A stretch of DNA of 16,741 bases from Nitrospiraceae bacterium (GCA_020354155.1 CP070644.1:772729-789469), one strand, 5' to 3'; shown: positions 6,954 to 14,203, numbered from the stretch's first letter. Program-made: numbers and translations. Notes: generated by a model not told the origin, from the letters alone.

Positions 6954-8355
6954 AAAAGACAGGAAGATTTCTCAGCACACAGTTCTTGTTGTTGAAGACA
7001 ATGCAGACCTGAACAACCTGATGTGCATGGTTTTGCAAAATGCCGGGTATCAAACCGAAAGCGCTTTGAGCGGATCCGACGCCCTGGACATTGCCAGGGA
7101 GCTCTCAAATATTATTATGCTCCTTGATTACAAGCTGCCTGACATGACGGGCAGGGAAGTCATAGAACGGCTTCATGCCAAGAGGAAGAAGGTACCTTTT
7201 ATTATTGTCACCGGACAGGGTGATGAAAAGGTAGCTGTGGACATGATGAAGTATGGCGCACGGGACTATGTGGTGAAAGACCCGGGGCTTATGGACATGC
7301 TTCCCCATCTGATATCACGAATTGACAACGACCTTTCCCTTGAGAAGAAACTTGCTCATGCCCAGAGTTCCATTGCACGAAGTCAGGCAAAGCTTTCCAT
7401 TCTGTACAGGGTTTCAACAGCAATATCCCAGACCCTTGAAATTGATAGGCTCCTGGGAATTGTACTTGAGACCGTAACTGATCTGGAGTTTCTTCATGTA
7501 GGCAAGAAGGGCGGTATTCTGCTTGTTGAAGACGACAGGATGCATCTTCATTCCCATCTTGGTCATAGCGATGAATTTATCAAACTCCACCAGGGGATGC
7601 GGGTGGGAGAGTGCCTCTGTGGTCATGCGGCTCAGACGGGGGAGATCATTGTTTCAGAGAACTGCAATCATGATATTCGGCATACTATCCGGTATCCCGG
7701 TATGCAGCCCCATGGTCATATTATTATCCCTCTCCATGCCCGTGGCAGGGTAACAGGGGTTTTGTACCTCTACTGCACATCGCCACCTGTCATTGATAAT
7801 GAAAAGAAGGAGCTGCTCACCTCAATTGGCAATCAGGTAGGCATCGCCATAGAGAATTCAAAACTCTATGAAGACACAAAGAGAGTTGCTCTCCATGATC
7901 CGCTCACGGGCCTTGCGAACAGGAGGATGATGGATATTGTGCTGGACAGGAATTTCCAGAGGGCCAGACGGTTAAAGAGTCCCTTCTCGGCAGTCATGAT
8001 TGATATAGATCATTTCAAGGAATACAATGATCGGCATGGCCATGCCCAGGGTGACAGGATGCTTATAGAGATTGCGGGCATTTTACAGAAAGAAACGCGA
8101 AAAATTGACCTTGCAATCAGATATGGGGGCGAGGAATTTCTCGTTCTTCTCACTGACGCTGATGCAGAGCATGCACTTGACTTTGCTGAACGAATGCGAA
8201 AATCTGTTGAGGAGCGCGAGGCTGTCACCATAAGTCTTGGTGTGGCGTCTTTTGCAGAATGGGTGCATAGCAAAAACATTCTTATAGAAAAAGCTGACAG
8301 GGCATTGTATGAGGCAAAACGTAAGGGGAGAAACAGGATTGAGATGAGTGCATGA
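6943..8355 (+). CDS. REC-GAF-GGDEF response regulator, diguanylate cyclase
   Basis: The product makes the second messenger c-di-GMP from two GTP. A receiver domain (about 10-125, phosphoacceptor D62 in LLDYKLP) is followed by a short coiled segment, a GAF domain (about 150-310) and a GGDEF domain (about 318-470) with DPLTGLANRR, a DIDHFK metal-binding strand and active-site GGEEF (395-399). R386 and D389, five residues before GGEEF, form the RxxD product-inhibition I-site, so activity should be both phosphorylation-controlled and feedback-inhibited. I start at the ATG at 6943 (470 aa); an in-frame GTG at 6925 would add six residues but lies directly on its ribosome site. The gene overlaps the response regulator and ends the operon. 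Confidence 0.94.
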   Translation: MDLEKDRKISQHTVLVVEDNADLNNLMCMVLQNAGYQTESALSGSDALDIARELSNIIMLLDYKLPDMTGREVIERLHAKRKKVPFIIVTGQGDEKVAVDMMKYGARDYVVKDPGLMDMLPHLISRIDNDLSLEKKLAHAQSSIARSQAKLSILYRVSTAISQTLEIDRLLGIVLETVTDLEFLHVGKKGGILLVEDDRMHLHSHLGHSDEFIKLHQGMRVGECLCGHAAQTGEIIVSENCNHDIRHTIRYPGMQPHGHIIIPLHARGRVTGVLYLYCTSPPVIDNEKKELLTSIGNQVGIAIENSKLYEDTKRVALHDPLTGLANRRMMDIVLDRNFQRARRLKSPFSAVMIDIDHFKEYNDRHGHAQGDRMLIEIAGILQKETRKIDLAIRYGGEEFLVLLTDADAEHALDFAERMRKSVEEREAVTISLGVASFAEWVHSKNILIEKADRALYEAKRKGRNRIEMSA

Positions 8356-8448
8356 GTTTGAAGTACTGCTGAAGGAAGAAATCTCACGCCTGCAGAATAC
8401 GATTGCCGTCCCTGGCAAAAACAGGACAGGGTAAATGCGACCGAGTTC

Positions 8449-8997
8449 CTATAACAGCATTATTGCAGCGGAAATAACCGTTGTCCAGTTGCCGTTCTTA
8501 TTCCCCTCTGCGGACTGACAGATGTGGTCTGATTTGAAAATATAATTACTCGCTTTGTATACCTGTTTGCGTGAATCCCAGGCCTCGTCGGGGTCAAACT
8601 GTATGCCCAGTGTAGTGGCCAGCATGGTTGCAGCAAGATCTTCGGCATAGTCACCTGATTTGCGTGCCGTTTCACCGAAGGTGTGATGTTCAGATATGTA
8701 ACCGTAATGCTCACGCATCTTTGGAATAGCAAGACCGACAGCAGCAGAAATTAACCGGTTTGGTTCGTTGGTTTCATTGCGTGCCATAACACAGAAGGTA
8801 ATCTGTCCCGGCCTGATAAGTTTTATCCCCTTTGCCCTTGAGATCAATTTGCATTTCGGAGGGAAGATACTTGAGACATACACAAGGTTACACTTTTCAA
8901 TCCCTGCCTTTCTGAGGGCAAGCTCAAAAGATGCAAGTTTGTCCTTGTGAATTCCTACCCCTTTTGTAAAGAAAATCTGTTTTGGCATCAAGTCCAT
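8449..8997 (-). CDS. pdaD: Pyruvoyl-dependent arginine decarboxylase (PvlArgDC)
   Basis: The enzyme converts arginine to agmatine and CO2. The proenzyme cleaves itself between two serines to make its own pyruvoyl cofactor. The cleavage motif LVYVSSIFPP is clear, with the Ser-Ser bond at 42-43. The 182-residue length, the IPTKM-like N-terminus (here PKQIFFTKGVG), GQITFCVMA, the EHHTFGET loop and the YAEDLAATML helix all fit the archaeal/bacterial PvlArgDC family. I start at the ATG at 8997 because GAGGTGAT sits about six bases upstream; a GTG at 9006 would be part of that ribosome site. It lies downstream of the SpeD fusion on the same strand, 141 bases away with its own promoter, and converges on the diguanylate cyclase gene. 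Confidence 0.95.
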   Translation of the reverse strand: MDLMPKQIFFTKGVGIHKDKLASFELALRKAGIEKCNLVYVSSIFPPKCKLISRAKGIKLIRPGQITFCVMARNETNEPNRLISAAVGLAIPKMREHYGYISEHHTFGETARKSGDYAEDLAATMLATTLGIQFDPDEAWDSRKQVYKASNYIFKSDHICQSAEGNKNGNWTTVISAAIMLL

Positions 8998-9029
8998 GAC
9001 AATCACCTCAAGAGAAATTTCAACGGATA

Positions 9030-9059
9030 ACTATACATTAGCCGGGATTGAAATTACAA
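9030..9059 (-). promoter_or_regulatory. Promoter for the arginine decarboxylase gene
   Basis: On the minus strand TTGTAA (9054-9059), an 18-base spacer and TATAGT (9030-9035) predict a start near 9023 and a leader of about 25 bases containing the GAGGTGAT ribosome site. The -10 box matches 5 of 6 and the -35 box 4 of 6. Read-through from the SpeD fusion is also possible, since I see no convincing terminator between the genes. Confidence 0.45.
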
Positions 9060-9138
9060 GAGAATAATACCATGCCGCGCAAGCACAGTACCCGTTCCTG
9101 ACGGCGGAATAGCCAGGAGGGTAATTCGTGATAAAGGG

Positions 9139-10212
9139 TTACCTTACTTCTGCTGAGGCAAAGACCCAGTTTTCACAGAAAGAAGGAATGAAAACCGTTT
9201 TGTAGACGATATGCCTGAAGTAACGTGGAAGCAGTTTTTTCAGCAGAGTCTGCGTTTCCATATCAAATTCCGAGCAGCACTGCATGCTGACCATTCCTCC
9301 GCTTTTCAGGCTCTTTCTGATTCTGGAGAAAATCTGCTTGAGAAAATCCATTCGTTCCATATCAGTAATGGATTCGGGGTGCATTGTGAGGTCATAGATG
9401 ATAGCATCAAAATCGTGCTTCTGCGCAAGAAACTCATTGGCATCACCCAGAACAATTGACGCTTTCCTGCTGTCAAATGCCTTTCCGCATACACCGGGCA
9501 TATATTCTTTGGCAGCAAGAATCACTTCTTCATCAATTTCAATTAAATAGGCTTTCTCTGGTTTGTGTCTCAATGTTTCTCTGAGCACTCCACCATCACC
9601 GCCTCCGAGTATTGCGACACTGCTGAATGCATTCTGTCTCTCAATGAGGGGAGTAACCATGGCATTGTTATAGTGATGGGCGTCCCGTTCAGAGATTTGC
9701 AGGTCCTTGTCGAGGAACATCATTCTGCCGAAATTCTTGTTCGTAATGATATCCAGCTGCTGATATGCTGTCTGCTTGCTCAGGAGCACTTTATCGATAT
9801 AATATTTGACCTCAAAGCCTGTACCTGAAAAAGAGGTCATCCAGTTCTTGTGCGTTAATGAAAGCGGATTGCCTCTGTTGACTTCCATGACCCTGACGGT
9901 CTTTGGCTGGAGTTTGCTCTTCAGGGACTGCAGCAGTTTCGTTACATTCTTTGATCCGTTTGCACAGGTAAATATATCGATGGACGCATGTCCGGCCTCG
10001 GGATAGGTATGAATTGCTACGTGTGATTCACTGATTAACGCAATTGATGTAACACCACCGGGATAAAACTGCTTGCCGGTAATGCTGACCAGCGTCAGGC
10101 CGCTTTCCCTAATGCCCTGCTCCAGTGCATGTTCCAGGGCTGACCGGTCGTTTAAAAGGGCGGTCGAACAATAAATGAATTCTGCAACAAGCTGTTTGCC
10201 TAAGGGTTTCAT
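9139..10212 (-). CDS. Fused S-adenosylmethionine decarboxylase / spermine-synthase-like aminopropyltransferase
   Basis: Residues 1-115 are a complete class 1B SAM decarboxylase (SpeD): the self-cleavage motif SESHVAIHTYPE with the Glu62-Ser63 bond that yields the pyruvoyl group, H68 and catalytic C83. Residues 125-357 are an aminopropyltransferase with the SAM-site GGGDGG (203-208), EIDEEV (225-230) and the acceptor/catalytic Asp candidates D177 and D274 (in YDLT). Ordinary spermidine synthases have DExxYHE and DSSDP here; this protein has DAHHYNN and DLTMHP. Those replacements, and the C-terminal IPSFCENWVF, resemble human spermine synthase, which also carries a SpeD-derived N-terminal domain (comparison from memory). 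The protein should decarboxylate SAM and transfer the aminopropyl group. With an agmatine-making enzyme next door, agmatine or a larger polyamine is a plausible acceptor. No good ribosome site is seen, but the start matches SpeD N-termini. Confidence 0.93.
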   Translation of the reverse strand: MKPLGKQLVAEFIYCSTALLNDRSALEHALEQGIRESGLTLVSITGKQFYPGGVTSIALISESHVAIHTYPEAGHASIDIFTCANGSKNVTKLLQSLKSKLQPKTVRVMEVNRGNPLSLTHKNWMTSFSGTGFEVKYYIDKVLLSKQTAYQQLDIITNKNFGRMMFLDKDLQISERDAHHYNNAMVTPLIERQNAFSSVAILGGGDGGVLRETLRHKPEKAYLIEIDEEVILAAKEYMPGVCGKAFDSRKASIVLGDANEFLAQKHDFDAIIYDLTMHPESITDMERMDFLKQIFSRIRKSLKSGGMVSMQCCSEFDMETQTLLKKLLPRYFRHIVYKTVFIPSFCENWVFASAEVR

Positions 10213-10250
10213 AGTACAATCATGAACTGAAAAAATTTTGTAAGGTGATA

Positions 10251-10280
10251 AGTATAATTGATTGGAATCTGAATTGTCTA
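10251..10280 (-). promoter_or_regulatory. Promoter for the SpeD-aminopropyltransferase gene
   Basis: On the minus strand TAGACA (10275-10280), an 18-base spacer and TATACT (10251-10256) each match consensus at 5 of 6 positions. The predicted start is near 10244, giving a leader of about 30 bases before the ATG at 10212. Confidence 0.5.
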
Positions 10281-10297
10281 ATTTATGTTTGTCTCAG

Positions 10298-10321
10298 GAT
10301 ACAACCTGTCATGATTGTATC
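10298..10321. repeat. Inverted repeat in the divergent speD-fusion / superoxide reductase region
   Basis: GATACAA (10298-10304) and TTGTATC (10315-10321) are exact reverse complements separated by 10 bases, a spacing that puts the arms about 1.6 turns apart. It lies just upstream of the predicted promoter for the SpeD fusion and could be a dimeric repressor or activator site. Confidence 0.4.
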
Positions 10322-10360
10322 TGTGCCTCTATGAATTCGGGAATGTCCTGTAAAACAAGA

Positions 10361-10374
10361 GAATTATACAATTC
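10361..10374. repeat. Near-palindrome upstream of the superoxide reductase
   Basis: GAATTATACAATTC is palindromic at six of seven base pairs. It is A/T-rich and 14 bp long, roughly the form of Fur/PerR-family operators. It lies about 120 bases before the superoxide reductase ATG and is not an exact match to any box I can name. Confidence 0.3.
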
Positions 10375-10495
10375 ATTCCTTCAAATGGTAAAATAATACA
10401 ATAAGTTGTTCGGCAAAGCGCATTGAAAGAATACAGATTCCGGCAATAGTTTCAGTTACCAGTTTATTAATTTCAGTAAATTCCGGGGGGAATCT

Positions 10496-10951
10496 ATGAA
10501 AACCTTTGTCTGCAGTATTTGCGGTCATATTTCTTTTGAGTATGCACCGGTTGAATGTCCTGTCTGTGGTATGTCAATTGAAAATTTTGATAATGACCCG
10601 GCAGTCATAAAAATACCTCCTGACCCGGCCAACCTAACTGATTTGGAAAAGAAGCATATTCCTCAAATAGTGATTGATAAACAGTGTTCCCTCATAGAGG
10701 AAGGATGCATCAATGTCTCTCTGATGGTCGGGGCAGAAGAACATGTAATGGAGTCTGAGCATTTCATAAAGTACATTGACTTTTATCTGGACACAAAATA
10801 TGTGTCACGTTTTGTCCTGACGCCCAAACTGATTCATCCTGCTGCCTGTTTTCATATGAATATGGTTGAGGGTAAAATAGCTGCTATCGCACACTGTAAT
10901 GTCCATGGCAACTGGATGACTGAGCTGGATCTGCAGCAGAAAGAGCACTAG
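10496..10951 (+). CDS. Desulfoferrodoxin-family superoxide reductase with rubredoxin-type N-terminal domain
   Basis: The enzyme would reduce superoxide to hydrogen peroxide without making oxygen, an oxidative defence of anaerobes. Residues 1-35 form a small metal knuckle with C6/C9 and C21/C24 (CSICG, CPVCG), spaced like a rubrerythrin-type rubredoxin rather than the adjacent-Cys centre of classical desulfoferrodoxin. Residues 50-150 carry the SOR iron site: H54, H83, H89 as His ligands and the CNVHGNW motif (C134, H137). The usual EKHVP reads KKHIP: the catalytic Lys (K53) is kept, while the preceding Glu is Lys (K52). Translation probably starts from the G-rich site five bases before the ATG. 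It is alone in its transcript, divergent from the polyamine genes. Confidence 0.9.
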   Translation: MKTFVCSICGHISFEYAPVECPVCGMSIENFDNDPAVIKIPPDPANLTDLEKKHIPQIVIDKQCSLIEEGCINVSLMVGAEEHVMESEHFIKYIDFYLDTKYVSRFVLTPKLIHPAACFHMNMVEGKIAAIAHCNVHGNWMTELDLQQKEH

Positions 10952-10993
10952 ATTTTTTACACCCGCCCCTTCGGCGACAGGATGAAAAAAACA

Positions 10994-11068
10994 TGGTGGG
11001 CGATGCTGGTTTCGAACCAGCGGCCTCTGCCGTGTGAAGGCAGCGCTCTCCCCCTGAGCTAATCGCCC
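10994..11068 (-). tRNA. tRNA-Val (anticodon CAC)
   Basis: On the minus strand the acceptor GGGCGAT (11062-11068) pairs with ATCGCCC (10998-11004), with discriminator A and an encoded CCA (10994-10996). The D arm is GCTC/GAGC. The anticodon stem CTGCC/GGCAG encloses TTCACAC, giving CAC for GTG codons. The T arm is GCTGG/CCAGC with TTCGAAA. It is 75 nt with CCA and converges on the superoxide reductase gene. Confidence 0.98.
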
Positions 11069-11244
11069 TTTCTGTTAAATAACAAAGAACCAATAACCAA
11101 ATACAAATGACAGAAATCAATCTGCCGGCTCTTTCCTGTACCTATATTAATCACCGGATTCATTTAATTCAATGAGGACCTTAGCCTGTCCGGTGAACTG
11201 ATTTTTATCTCATATTTCCCCCGGCTCAATTGCACTATGCTCTG

Positions 11245-11253
11245 TGATATAAT
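11245..11253 (+). promoter_or_regulatory. Extended -10 promoter giving a probably leaderless trkA mRNA
   Basis: A TG (11245-11246), one base, then a perfect TATAAT (11248-11253) forms a full extended -10 element. The trkA ATG begins at 11260, seven bases past the end of the hexamer and therefore at or next to the expected transcription start. No -35 box lies at a proper distance (CTCAAT at 17 bases), which is acceptable for an extended -10 promoter. No Shine-Dalgarno precedes the ATG. Confidence 0.6.
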
Positions 11254-11259
11254 GGTGCC

Positions 11260-12594
11260 ATGCGTGTAATAATTGTTGGCGCCGGTGAGGTGGGCTTTCA
11301 GTTGGCAAAGTTTTTGTCTGCTGAGAATGTTGATGTGGTAGTAATAGACAAGAGCAAGGCCAAACTCAAACGGATATCTGAAACAATTGACGTCGCCATG
11401 ATTGAAGGTGAAGGGGGGTCGCCTTCAGTCCTGAAAGATGCAGGAGCATACGAGGCTGATATTCTTCTTGCTGTTACTGATATGGACGAGACCAACATGA
11501 TAGCCTGTCTCGTTGCCAAGGCCATGTTTCAGATCCCCCGCAATGTTGCCCGTATTAGAAACCTTGAATATTTTTCAAATGAAGTTCTCCTGAACAGTCT
11601 TGGTATCAATCCTGCAATCAGCCCTGAGATTGAGGCAGCAAAGGCCGTCATACGCTTGATAGAGGTGCCCTTTGCAGCAGATGTCGAGGATTTCGAGGAG
11701 GGCAATGCAAAGGTCATCGGCTTCAGACTCCCTCCTGACTCCAGTCTGATCGGCAAGGCATTCAAGGACCTCAATCTGAATAAACCCAAGATACTGATCG
11801 GGGCCATACATCGGGATGACAAGATCATCATACCTTCGGGTCACGACACGCTCAAGAAGAACGATATCATTTATGTTCCTGTGAAGAGGGACAATGTTGA
11901 CCTCGTATGTGAAAGTGTTGGAGGCGTAATGCTGCCGGTGAAAAGAATCATGATTCTCGGTGGAGGCAGGATCGGGTTTTATGTTGCCAAGACAATGGAA
12001 GAACGAGGGATACATGTAAAAGTGATAGAGCAGGATGTCGACCGCTGCAAATTCCTTCTGAAGTTACTGAAAAAGAGCGTCATACTCCATGGAGACGGCT
12101 CAGACCAGAAGCTCCTGGAGGAAGAGAACATAGGAGATATGGATGTCTTTGTAGCCATTTCCAATAATGAGGAACTGAATATTATGGCCTCCCTCCTTGC
12201 AAAAAGCCTCAAAGTTAAAAAAGTCATAACTATAGTGAACAGGACCGACTATCTGCCTTTGGCAAACAACCTGGGGATCGAAGCAGTGCTCAGTCCCCGA
12301 TTGATTACGGCAAGCTCTATTTTGAAATATGTGCGTGGAGGCAATGTCCTTTCTCTTACCACTGTTGCTGAAGGCAAGGCAGAGATTATGGAGGCCCTGG
12401 TGATTGAGGGCTCAGTGTTGATCGGTAAAACACTGATCGATGTACAGTTTCCCAAGAAGACCCTTATAGGAGCTATTATCAGGGACCACAACGTTATCAT
12501 TCCCTCAGGCAATGATCGCATTGCTGCCAATGACAAAGTAATAATTTTTACACTGCAGGAGTCTGTTAAACAGGTCGAAAAACTTCTTAAATGA
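11260..12594 (+). CDS. trkA: Trk potassium uptake system NAD-binding regulatory subunit TrkA
   Basis: TrkA is the cytoplasmic gating ring that binds NAD(H)/nucleotides and controls the TrkH channel. The 444-residue protein has the full doubled RCK layout: RCK-N1 (about 1-130) with VGAGEVG (6-12) and acidic D30 at the end of strand two, TrkA-C1 (about 140-222), RCK-N2 (about 228-345) with LGGGRIG (233-239) and E257, and TrkA-C2 (about 362-444). Each C domain has an IIPSG-type motif. The start follows the family pattern (MRVIIVGAGEVG). Its stop overlaps the trkH start in ATGA, so the pair is co-translated. There is no ribosome site and a consensus -10 immediately upstream. Confidence 0.97.
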   Translation: MRVIIVGAGEVGFQLAKFLSAENVDVVVIDKSKAKLKRISETIDVAMIEGEGGSPSVLKDAGAYEADILLAVTDMDETNMIACLVAKAMFQIPRNVARIRNLEYFSNEVLLNSLGINPAISPEIEAAKAVIRLIEVPFAADVEDFEEGNAKVIGFRLPPDSSLIGKAFKDLNLNKPKILIGAIHRDDKIIIPSGHDTLKKNDIIYVPVKRDNVDLVCESVGGVMLPVKRIMILGGGRIGFYVAKTMEERGIHVKVIEQDVDRCKFLLKLLKKSVILHGDGSDQKLLEEENIGDMDVFVAISNNEELNIMASLLAKSLKVKKVITIVNRTDYLPLANNLGIEAVLSPRLITASSILKYVRGGNVLSLTTVAEGKAEIMEALVIEGSVLIGKTLIDVQFPKKTLIGAIIRDHNVIIPSGNDRIAANDKVIIFTLQESVKQVEKLLK

Positions 12595-14039
12595 ATTTCA
12601 CCATAGTCCTCAATCTTGTTGGTGCTGTTCTCATTATCGCCTCGGCCTTTATGCTTGTTCCCCTGATTGCCTCCTTTTCCTCAGGTGGTGAAGACCTGCC
12701 GGCACTGGGGATATCTTTTCTTCTATCATTTTTTTCAGGCCTCATACTGTACTTCATCACAGAACGTAGGGAAAAGATTGAGTTGAGGCACAGAGAGGGA
12801 TTTACTGTTGTGACCCTGGCCTGGGTTGCAATTGCCTTTTTTGGTTCCCTGCCATATATGTTTTCCGGGGTTTGCCAATCATTTACGAATGCCTATTTTG
12901 AATCAATGGCCGGATTTACAACGACTGGCGCCTCAGTGCTCAGCAATCTTGAAGACATGCCCAAGGGTATTCTGCTCTGGCGCAGCCTTACGCAGTGGAT
13001 GGGGGGTATGGGAATCATTGTTTTTTCTCTTGCCATACTTCCCATGCTCGGCGTGGGAGGCATGCAGCTTTTCAAGGCGGAGGTCCCTGAAATCGGCGTG
13101 GAGAAATTGCGGCCGAGAATTGTGGATATGGCAAAGTCACTCTGGTATATTTATGCGGGACTCACCATGGTACTGGCTCTTCTTTTGTTCACCGCAGGGA
13201 TGACCGTGTATGATGCCTTCAGCCATGCCTTTACAACAATGGCGACAGGTGGATTTTCAACAAAAAGTGCAAGTGTAGCGTACTTTGAAAGCGTTTCCGT
13301 TGATTATATTATCACTGTATTTATGTTTCTTGCAGGGGTTAATTTTTCCCTGTATTTTTATGCGTTACGGGGAAATATTTCCCGTTTTGCCAAAAGCAGC
13401 GAGTTCCGGTTTTACTGCTCCGTTGTTTTTACCGGGATTGCAATTGTCACTCTTAATATAATGAGAAACAATGATTACTCATTTCTTGAAGCCCTCCGTT
13501 ATTCCTCATTTCAGGTAGTCTCCATCATAACGACAACCGGGTTTGCCACAGCTGACTATGAAGGATGGTCTGCTTTTGCCCAGGTGTTTCTGTTAAGTCT
13601 CATGTTTTACGGCGGGATGGTCGGCTCTACCGGCGGAGGTATGAAGCAGGTAAGAATCATGCTTATGTTGAAACAGGCCTACCGGGAAATGTACCAGCTC
13701 ATACATCCTCATGCGTTGACAGCTCTGAAACTGGACGAAAAAAATGTAGCCAAGGAAACACTCGGGGGCATCTGGGGTTTTCTCTTTCTCTTTATACTCA
13801 TTTGTGTTATTGCAACCCTGCTCATGACGGCCCTTGGCGTAGATATCATTACATCTGCCAGCACCGTTATTTCCGCAATGGCGAATGTGGGCCCTGCGTT
13901 GGGTGACGCAGGCCCTGCAGAGAACTATTCGACTATCCCTGCAGCAGGAAAATGGATGCTTGCATTCTGTATGCTCACCGGCAGGCTTGAGATTTATACG
14001 GTCATTCTGTTGTTTGTGCCCCGTTTCTGGAAGAAATGA
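12591..14039 (+). CDS. trkH: Trk potassium uptake system membrane subunit TrkH
   Basis: This is a K+ channel-like transporter of the SKT superfamily, with 482 residues and four membrane-pore-membrane repeats. The four selectivity-filter segments are visible: TTTGAS (110-115), ATGGFST (218-224), TTTGFAT (314-320) and ANVGPALG (431-438), each with the key glycine. An intramembrane loop GGMVGSTGGGMKQ (341-353) matches the TrkH gate region between the third and fourth repeats. The first hydrophobic helix starts at residue 4. It is translated from an ATGA overlap with trkA and would form a complex with it. Confidence 0.97.
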   Translation: MNFTIVLNLVGAVLIIASAFMLVPLIASFSSGGEDLPALGISFLLSFFSGLILYFITERREKIELRHREGFTVVTLAWVAIAFFGSLPYMFSGVCQSFTNAYFESMAGFTTTGASVLSNLEDMPKGILLWRSLTQWMGGMGIIVFSLAILPMLGVGGMQLFKAEVPEIGVEKLRPRIVDMAKSLWYIYAGLTMVLALLLFTAGMTVYDAFSHAFTTMATGGFSTKSASVAYFESVSVDYIITVFMFLAGVNFSLYFYALRGNISRFAKSSEFRFYCSVVFTGIAIVTLNIMRNNDYSFLEALRYSSFQVVSIITTTGFATADYEGWSAFAQVFLLSLMFYGGMVGSTGGGMKQVRIMLMLKQAYREMYQLIHPHALTALKLDEKNVAKETLGGIWGFLFLFILICVIATLLMTALGVDIITSASTVISAMANVGPALGDAGPAENYSTIPAAGKWMLAFCMLTGRLEIYTVILLFVPRFWKK

Positions 14040-14040
14040 T

Positions 14041-14065
14041 TTACATGATATTTCATGAAATGTAA
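14041..14065. repeat. Nested palindrome after trkH
   Basis: TTACAT (14041-14046) pairs with ATGTAA (14060-14065) around a perfect 12-bp palindrome, ATTTCATGAAAT (14050-14061). It begins directly after the trkH stop. A T-tract is absent on the plus strand, so it is not a classical terminator; it could protect the mRNA end or be a protein-binding site. Confidence 0.4.
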
Positions 14066-14094
14066 TGGAGATCACAAAAAAAATAATTATTTTC

Positions 14095-14124
14095 TTGACA
14101 TTATAGGTGTAGATTTGATTTTAT
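14095..14124 (+). promoter_or_regulatory. Promoter for the pilus assembly operon
   Basis: A perfect TTGACA (14095-14100) is followed by an 18-base spacer and TTTTAT (14119-14124), which carries an extended-type TGA just before it. The region upstream (14077-14094) is almost entirely A/T, like an UP element. The start would be near 14131, leaving about 230 bases of leader before pilM. Confidence 0.55.
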
Positions 14125-14180
14125 GTAGGTAAGATTTTTAACAGTACGGATTGGATACAAGGAATTATGCAGGGGTGCTG

Positions 14181-14203
14181 AAAAAAAATATTATATTTTT
14201 TTT
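14181..14203. repeat. Perfect 23-bp A/T palindrome in the pil leader
   Basis: Eight A, TAT, a single T, ATA and eight T form a perfect inverted repeat with 11-bp arms, followed at once by AAAATTTT (14204-14211). It lies inside the predicted pil leader. As RNA it would pair only A with U. As DNA it is strongly bent or easily melted and may bind a nucleoid protein. Confidence 0.5.

Noticed and set aside
8356..8448. Possible bidirectional terminator between the cyclase and arginine decarboxylase genes
   Set aside because: Only a 5-bp CCCTG/CAGGG pairing with a long loop and no T-tract; not strong enough to call.
10952..10993. CGCC/GGCG hairpin between superoxide reductase and tRNA-Val
   Set aside because: The stem is only four base pairs and is not followed by a T-tract in a useful direction.
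11230..11235. TTGCAC as the -35 box for trkA
   Set aside because: Only 12 bases separate it from the TATAAT; functional spacing is 16-19. The extended -10 explains the promoter better.
13593..14075. 160-codon minus-strand frame opposite trkH
   Set aside because: The plus strand is unambiguous trkH. The antisense product has no family features.
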